In this document: positions 58,330 to 64,000 of the stretch, one piece after another
Layout of the letters: each line of letters starts with the position of its first letter
How positions within the stretch are numbered: the stretch's first letter is position 1
NCBI RefSeq assembly: GCF_005280195.1
Contig: NZ_SZPR01000011.1
Coordinates: 263,530 to 327,529 of the forward strand
Length of the DNA: 64,000 bases
Direction of reading: 5' to 3'
Origin: Streptomyces galbus
GTDB taxonomy: Bacteria; Actinomycetota; Actinomycetes; Streptomycetales; Streptomycetaceae
The notes under the pieces: generated by a model
The model's input: only the letters and a program-made list of their open reading frames with translations
Databases searched by the model: none
What the model was told of the DNA's origin: nothing
Translations under genes and position numbers: made by a program

Positions 58330-58758
58330 GTGGAAGCAGACCAGCACAGCGTGACCACGGACCCCCGCACGGCGCGGCTCGCCGTGCCCGCCGGGGTCCT
58401 CGCCGCCGTCGCCGGGGCCTTCGCCTACGTCGGCGCGGTCGACCCGAACGCCCCGGGCCACTACCCGCTGTGCCCGCTCTACGCCGCCACGGGCCTGTAC
58501 TGCCCCGGCTGCGGCGGGCTGCGCAGCGCGCACGCGTTCGTGCACGGCGACCTGCTCGGCGCCCTCCAGGACAACGCCGCGGCCGTGCTGGCCTACCTGG
58601 GCTTCGCCGTCGTGTGGACCGTCTGGGTGGTCCGCGCCGCACGCGGCCGGCCGGCCGGGATCCGGCTCGGGACGGCGCACCTGTGGACCCTGGGCGCGTT
58701 CCTGCTGGTCTTCACCGTTGTCCGGAACCTGCCCTTCGGTGGCTGGCTGCGTCCTTGA
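58330..58758 (+). CDS. DUF2752 domain-containing membrane protein
   Basis: A 142-residue protein with three membrane segments. CPLYAATGLYCPGCGGLRSAHAFVHGD is the DUF2752 hallmark, with three cysteines in a CxxxxxxxxxCPGCG arrangement that could bind metal. GTG 58330 is chosen because CACAAT at 58317-58322 lies seven bases before it in the same context as at hisI; ATG 58321 would add three residues. It is part of the conserved string of small membrane proteins between trpE and trpC. Confidence 0.85.
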   Translation: MEADQHSVTTDPRTARLAVPAGVLAAVAGAFAYVGAVDPNAPGHYPLCPLYAATGLYCPGCGGLRSAHAFVHGDLLGALQDNAAAVLAYLGFAVVWTVWVVRAARGRPAGIRLGTAHLWTLGAFLLVFTVVRNLPFGGWLRP

Positions 58759-58821
58759 TCATGACCGGGTGTCCAGGTACTGGGACCCCGGCGACCGGAT
58801 GCGGGGCCCCGCCCCCGCTCC

Positions 58822-58850
58822 GGATACCATCGCAGTGACCATGGGTATCC
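58822..58850 (+). repeat. Inverted repeat in the trpC leader
   Basis: GGATACC (58822-58828) and GGTATCC (58844-58850) form a 7-bp stem with a 15-base loop, 47 bases before trpC. It could be an operator or a leader hairpin controlling the trpCMBA unit. Confidence 0.45.
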
Positions 58851-58896
58851 CCGCTGGTCGCTGCAATCGTCCACCGTCAGGAAGGGGGCCGCTCGC

Positions 58897-59706
58897 GTGA
58901 GTGTGCTCGACGAGATCATCGACGGAGTCCGGGCCGACCTCGCGGAGCGGCAGGCGCGCGTCAGCCTCGACGAGCTCAAGGAGCGCGCGGCGAAGGCCCC
59001 CGCGGCCAAGGACGGCGTGGCCGCGCTCAAGGGCGACGGCGTGAAGGTCATCTGCGAGGTCAAGCGCTCCAGCCCGTCCAAGGGCGCGCTGGCCGCGATC
59101 GCCGACCCGGCGGCCCTCGCCGCGGACTACGAGGCGGGCGGCGCCGCCGTCATCTCGGTGCTCACCGAGCAGCGTCGGTTCGGCGGCTCGCTCGCCGACC
59201 TGGAGGCGGTCCGCGCGCGCGTGGACATCCCGGTCCTGCGCAAGGACTTCATCGTCACCTCGTACCAGCTCTGGGAGGCCCGCGCGTACGGCGCCGACCT
59301 CGCCCTGCTGATCGTGGCCGCCCTCGACCAGCCCGCGCTGGAGTCCCTGATCGAGCGCGCCGTCTCCATCGGCCTCACCCCGCTCGTCGAGGTCCACGAC
59401 GAGGACGAGGTCGAGCGCGCGGTCGACGCCGGTGCCAAGATCATCGGCGTCAACGCCCGCAACCTCAAGACCCTCGAGGTCGACCGCGCCACCTTCGAGC
59501 GCGTGGCCCCCGAGATCCCGGACACCCTGGTCAAGGTCGCCGAGTCCGGCGTCCGCGGCCCGCACGACCTGATCGCCTACGCCAACGCCGGCGCGGACGC
59601 CGTCCTGGTCGGCGAGTCCCTGGTCACCGGCAAGGACCCCAAGGCCGCGGTGGCGGACCTGGTCGCCGCCGGCGAACACCCGGCACTGCGGCACGGGCGC
59701 GGCTGA
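58897..59706 (+). CDS. trpC: Indole-3-glycerol-phosphate synthase TrpC
   Basis: TIM-barrel enzyme that closes the indole ring in tryptophan synthesis. The 269-residue protein carries [11 protein letters not shown] (E54, K56, K63), [26 protein letters not shown] and [12 protein letters not shown], all catalytic or phosphate-binding. It is monofunctional, with no TrpF domain, consistent with PriA supplying that step. The GTG at 58897 is behind AGGAAGGGGG. Confidence 0.95.
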   Translation: MSVLDEIIDGVRADLAERQARVSLDELKERAAKAPAAKDGVAALKGDGVKVICEVKRSSPSKGALAAIADPAALAADYEAGGAAVISVLTEQRRFGGSLADLEAVRARVDIPVLRKDFIVTSYQLWEARAYGADLALLIVAALDQPALESLIERAVSIGLTPLVEVHDEDEVERAVDAGAKIIGVNARNLKTLEVDRATFERVAPEIPDTLVKVAESGVRGPHDLIAYANAGADAVLVGESLVTGKDPKAAVADLVAAGEHPALRHGRG

Positions 59707-59725
59707 TCCCGCTAGGCTTGCCCCG

Positions 59726-59938
59726 ATGACTTGCACCGTGACGACCGTGGACCGGCACGCGCGCCTGGCGCGCGGCTGCCGCCCACGCGGCTGCCGCGCC
59801 CCGGCCCGCCGCGTGCACGGCCGCCGTGTCCGGTACGTCATCGGGTCCGAGCCCGGCCAGGTGAACGGGCGTCGATGGCAGCGCGCCCCCAGGGGCGCGG
59901 GACCGGATCGATCCGCGGCTGCCGCCGCGCGTGGCTGA
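59726..59938 (+). CDS. trpM: TrpM (TrpX) small regulatory protein of the trp cluster
   Basis: A 70-residue, strongly basic protein lying between trpC and trpB, the known position of trpM in Streptomyces. The core ARGCRPRGCRAPARRVHGRR has two cysteines among many arginines, followed by VRYVIGSEPGQVNGRRWQR. In S. coelicolor TrpM has been reported to influence tryptophan supply, growth and antibiotic production; the mechanism is not settled. The ATG at 59726 follows TAGGCT (59713-59718) by seven bases, suggesting leaderless translation. Confidence 0.8.
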   Translation: MTCTVTTVDRHARLARGCRPRGCRAPARRVHGRRVRYVIGSEPGQVNGRRWQRAPRGAGPDRSAAAAARG

Positions 59939-60024
59939 CGAGCCCTGACGGGCTCGCCGCCGGCCGGTCCCCCCTGCCCCCACGGCGAACAGTGATCCAC
60001 CCACACTCACCGTGAGGTATCCGC

Positions 60025-61304
<1,280 letters not shown>

Positions 61305-61308
<4 letters not shown>

Positions 61309-62123
61309 GCGGGAACATCCGGCTGTTGACCGACACCCTCGCCGCCGCCAGGGCGGAGGGGCGGTCCGCGCTCATCGCCTACCTGCCCGCCGGGTTCCCG
61401 ACGGTGGACGGCGGCATCGAGGCCGTCAAGGCCGCCTTCGACGGCGGCGCGGACGTCGTCGAGGTGGGCCTGCCGCACAGCGACCCGGTCCTCGACGGCC
61501 CGGTCATCCAGACCGCCGACGACATCGCCCTGCGCGGCGGCGTCCGCATCGCCGACGTGATGCGCACGGTCCGCGAGGCCCACGCCGCCACCGGCAAGCC
61601 GGTCCTGGTCATGACGTACTGGAACCCCATCGACCGCTACGGCGTCGAGCGGTTCACCGCCGAGCTGGCCGAGGCGGGCGGCGCCGGGGCGATCCTGCCG
61701 GACCTGCCCGTGCAGGAGTCCGCGCTGTGGCGGGAGCACGCCGAGAAGCACGGCCTCGCCACGGTCTTCGTCGTGGCGCCCAGCAGCAAGGACGAGCGGC
61801 TCGCGCAGATCACCGAGGCGGGCAGCGGGTTCGTCTACGCGGCGTCGCTGATGGGCGTCACCGGCACCCGCGAGTCCGTCGGCGCGCAGGCCCAGGACCT
61901 GGTCGAACGCACCCGGGCCACCGGCACCGACCTGCCGGTCTGCGTCGGTCTGGGCGTGTCCGACGCCGCGCAGGCCGCCGAGGTGGCCGGCTTCGCCGAC
62001 GGCGTCATCGTCGGGTCCGCGTTCGTGAAGCGGATGCTGGACGCCCCGGACCACGCGGCCGGCGTCGAGGCGGTGCGCGCCCTCGCGGGCGACCTGGCCC
62101 AGGGCGTGCGCGGCCGGGCGTGA
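61305..62123 (+). CDS. trpA: Tryptophan synthase alpha chain TrpA
   Basis: Cleaves indole-3-glycerol phosphate and passes indole to TrpB through the inter-subunit tunnel. Catalytic E53 and D64 lie in [15 protein letters not shown]. Length 272 residues. GTG 61305 overlaps the trpB stop. The hairpin at 62181-62207 ends the unit. Confidence 0.96.
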
Positions 62124-62180
62124 CCCGCTGACCGGCGACGACGCCGGAAGATCCGGTCACTCGAACGGGTGGACCTGGAG

Positions 62181-62207
62181 CCGGGGAGGCGCGCTGCGCC
62201 TCCCCGG
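62181..62207 (+). terminator. Terminator after trpA
   Basis: CCGGGGAGGCGC (62181-62192) and its complement (62196-62207) form a perfect 12-bp stem with a 3-base loop, followed by TTCGTTT. It ends 14 bases before the next GTG, so the following gene must have a start within or right after it, or be read through. Confidence 0.88.
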
Positions 62208-62221
62208 TTCGTTTCCGGGGT

Positions 62222-63004
62222 GTGAGCGAGAAGAATCGTGAGGGAAAGCGCACCGCCCGGCAGCGGCTGGCGGTCGAGCGCGAGAAGCAGAAGGCCTCGG
62301 AGCGGCGCCGGCGCACACTGATCGTCGCGGCGAGCGTGGTGTGCGTACTGGGCCTGGCCGCCGTGATCGGCGTCGTCGCGGCGAACGCCGGCAAGGACCA
62401 CAAGAGCGAGAGCTCCGGCCCGGTGGTGGCGCCCTCGGGCGCCCAGGGCAAGGACGCCCTCGCGATCCCCGTCGGCAAGGACGGCGCGAAGTCCACGCTC
62501 ACCGTGTGGGAGGACTTCCGCTGCCCCGCCTGCAAGGCCTTCGAGACGGCGTACCGCTCGACGATCCACGAGCTGACCGACGCCGGCCGGCTCAAGGTGG
62601 AGTACCACCTGGCCACCCTCATCGACGGCAACATGGGCGGCAGCGGCTCGCGCACCGCGGCCAACGCGGGGGCCTGCGCCCAGGACGCGGGCAAGTTCAC
62701 CGCGTACCACGACGTGCTCTACGAGAACCAGCCCGTGGAGACCGACGACGCCTACAGCAGCAAGGCCGAGCTCATCGACCTGGCCGGCAAGGTCCCGGGC
62801 CTGGTCACCCCGTCGTTCCGCACGTGCGTGGAGGACGGCACCCACGACAGCTGGGTGGCCAAGTCCCAGGCGGCCTTCCGCAGCGGCGGCTTCACCGGCA
62901 CGCCGACGGTCCTGCTGAACGGCAAGAACATCTACCAGGACCGCACCATGACGCCCGCCAAGCTGAAGCAACTGGTCGAGCAGGCGGACCGGAACCAGGG
63001 GTAA
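62222..63004 (+). CDS. Membrane-anchored DsbA-like thioredoxin-fold protein
   Basis: A 260-residue paralogue of the protein at 33237, with the same design: highly charged basic head (1-31), one membrane segment (32-55) and an extracytoplasmic DsbA domain with C101-P-A-C104 and GTPTVLL cis-proline motif. It probably oxidises or isomerises thiols in exported proteins. The GTG at 62222 sits only 14 bases beyond the trpA terminator, and no clear ribosome binding site is seen except CCGGGG. Confidence 0.9.
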   Translation: MSEKNREGKRTARQRLAVEREKQKASERRRRTLIVAASVVCVLGLAAVIGVVAANAGKDHKSESSGPVVAPSGAQGKDALAIPVGKDGAKSTLTVWEDFRCPACKAFETAYRSTIHELTDAGRLKVEYHLATLIDGNMGGSGSRTAANAGACAQDAGKFTAYHDVLYENQPVETDDAYSSKAELIDLAGKVPGLVTPSFRTCVEDGTHDSWVAKSQAAFRSGGFTGTPTVLLNGKNIYQDRTMTPAKLKQLVEQADRNQG

Positions 63005-63088
63005 GGGGCGTTCTCACCCGCCTGTTATGGACCCGTAGCCGGGCTGCCCGCCCCCCGCCCGGCCCGGCACGGTAGCGTCGACCCTGCC

Positions 63089-64000
63089 ATGGAACTTGCC
63101 TACATTCCCAGCCCGTCGCGCGGGGTCCTGCACCTCGGTCACGTTCCGCTGCGCGGCTACGCCTTCTGCATCATCATCGGCGTCTTCGTCGCCGTCTGGC
63201 TCGGCAACCGGCGCTGGATCGCGCGCGGCGGCCGCGCCGGCACGGTGGCCGACATCGCCGTCTGGGCGGTGCCGTTCGGCCTCGTCGGCGGGCGGCTCTA
63301 CCACGTGATCACGGACTACGAGCTGTACTTCAGCGCGGGCCGCGACTGGGTGGACGCCTTCAAGGTGTGGCAGGGCGGCCTCGGCATCTGGGGCGCGATC
63401 GCGCTCGGCGCGCTGGGCGCGTGGATCGGCGCCCGGCGCCGGGGCATCCCGATGCCCGCCTACGCCGACGCCGTCGCCCCCGGCATCGCGCTGGCGCAGG
63501 CGATCGGCCGCTGGGGCAACTGGTTCAACCAGGAGCTCTACGGGCGCAAGACCGACGTGCCGTGGGCGCTGCACATCACGTCCTCGGCGGACGGGCGGGT
63601 GCCCGGGTACTACCACCCGACGTTCCTGTACGAGTCCCTGTGGTGCGTGGGCGTGGCCCTGCTGGTGATCTGGGCCGACCGGCGGTTCAGGCTGGGGCAC
63701 GGGCGGGCGTTCGCACTGTACGTCGCCGCGTACTGCGTGGGCCGGTTCTGGATCGAGTACCTGCGCGTCGACGACGCCCACCACGTCCTGGGCCTGCGGC
63801 TGAACAACTGGACCGCGCTGGTCGTGTTCCTGCTCGCGGTGACGTACATCGTGGTGTCGGCGAAGAAGCGGCCGGGCCGCGAGGAGGTCGTCGAGCCGGG
63901 CGCCTCCGCCGACGGGACGGCCGCCGACGGAACCTCCGCCGCGGACGGGGCCGACGGGGCGTCCGAGAAGGCGGGCGAGGGCGAGGGCAAGTCCGGCGGG
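63089..64000 (+). CDS. lgt: Prolipoprotein diacylglyceryl transferase Lgt (cut by window end)
   Basis: Transfers diacylglycerol to the lipobox cysteine, the step before LspA. The signature GRWGNWFNQELYG begins near residue 140, and the seven-membrane-segment layout and the GGLGIWG loop are intact. The frame is open at the window end after 304 codons, with a Gly/Ala/Asp-rich C-terminal extension that continues beyond. The ATG at 63089 follows TAGCGT (63073-63078) by ten bases. Confidence 0.95.
   Translation, partial: MELAYIPSPSRGVLHLGHVPLRGYAFCIIIGVFVAVWLGNRRWIARGGRAGTVADIAVWAVPFGLVGGRLYHVITDYELYFSAGRDWVDAFKVWQGGLGIWGAIALGALGAWIGARRRGIPMPAYADAVAPGIALAQAIGRWGNWFNQELYGRKTDVPWALHITSSADGRVPGYYHPTFLYESLWCVGVALLVIWADRRFRLGHGRAFALYVAAYCVGRFWIEYLRVDDAHHVLGLRLNNWTALVVFLLAVTYIVVSAKKRPGREEVVEPGASADGTAADGTSAADGADGASEKAGEGEGKSGG

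Noticed and set aside
58841..58900. Possible 19-codon leader ORF before trpC ending in a GTGA overlap
   Set aside because: It has no Trp codon and no ribosome binding site, so it is not a convincing tryptophan leader peptide; the overlap is probably chance.

Overview
This window is core chromosome of a high-GC actinomycete, almost certainly a Streptomyces. The signs are third-position G/C saturation, frequent GTG and TTG starts, many ATGA/GTGA stop-start overlaps, and gene order. The order runs rsmH-ftsL-ftsI-murE-murF-mraY-murD-ftsW-murG-ftsQ-ftsZ-yfiH-yggS-sepF-yggT-divIVA, then ileS, and further on the his and trp clusters with priA and trpM. The species cannot be fixed from the sequence alone. 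I see no rRNA, tRNA, insertion sequence, prophage or CRISPR array.

Layout. 0.4-18.4 kb is the complete division and cell wall (dcw) cluster on the + strand, ending at a perfect bidirectional terminator. 18.5-22.3 kb holds ileS on the minus strand under a T-box leader. 22.3-28.3 kb holds a DksA/TraR-type protein, lspA, a pseudouridine synthase, a GNAT, a CPA1 antiporter and an SDR. 28.2-36.3 kb is mainly minus strand: MscS-like channel, secreted M43-type metalloprotease, Tat-exported PhoD, membrane-anchored DsbA-like protein, integral membrane protein and DUF2252, with one dienelactone-hydrolase-like gene on the + strand. 36.5-40.0 kb is dnaE. 40.1-48.5 kb is mixed: a 54-residue basic protein, a NYN-domain protein, an ABC exporter pair, a DUF2567-like protein, a YbaK-type deacylase, a LON-domain protein and two poorly characterised proteins. 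48.7-54.4 kb is hisD-hisC-hisB-(small membrane protein)-hisH-priA-ridA-hisF, translationally coupled almost throughout. 55.2-62.1 kb is hisI-trpE, three small membrane proteins, then trpC-trpM-trpB-trpA. The window ends with a second DsbA-like protein and the 5' part of lgt.

How the genes work together. MurE, MurF, MurD, MraY and MurG make lipid II. FtsW and FtsI use it at the septum organised by FtsZ, SepF, FtsQ and FtsL, and DivIVA directs tip growth. LspA and Lgt belong to lipoprotein maturation, and two DsbA-like proteins may serve extracytoplasmic thiols. His and Trp synthesis share PriA, which in this genus does both the HisA and TrpF reactions; no separate hisA or trpF is present here.

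Most notable observations: an IleRS whose HIGH motif reads G-A-H-H; a translational T-box leader in front of it; a possible 24-codon upstream ORF with a TTA codon and an adjoining perfect inverted repeat in the ftsQ-ftsZ gap; a promoter with a palindrome in its spacer upstream of the metalloprotease; two small genes easily missed (40141-40305 and 51735-51899); and a recurring arrangement of -10-like hexamers 6-10 bases before start codons, predicting many leaderless mRNAs.
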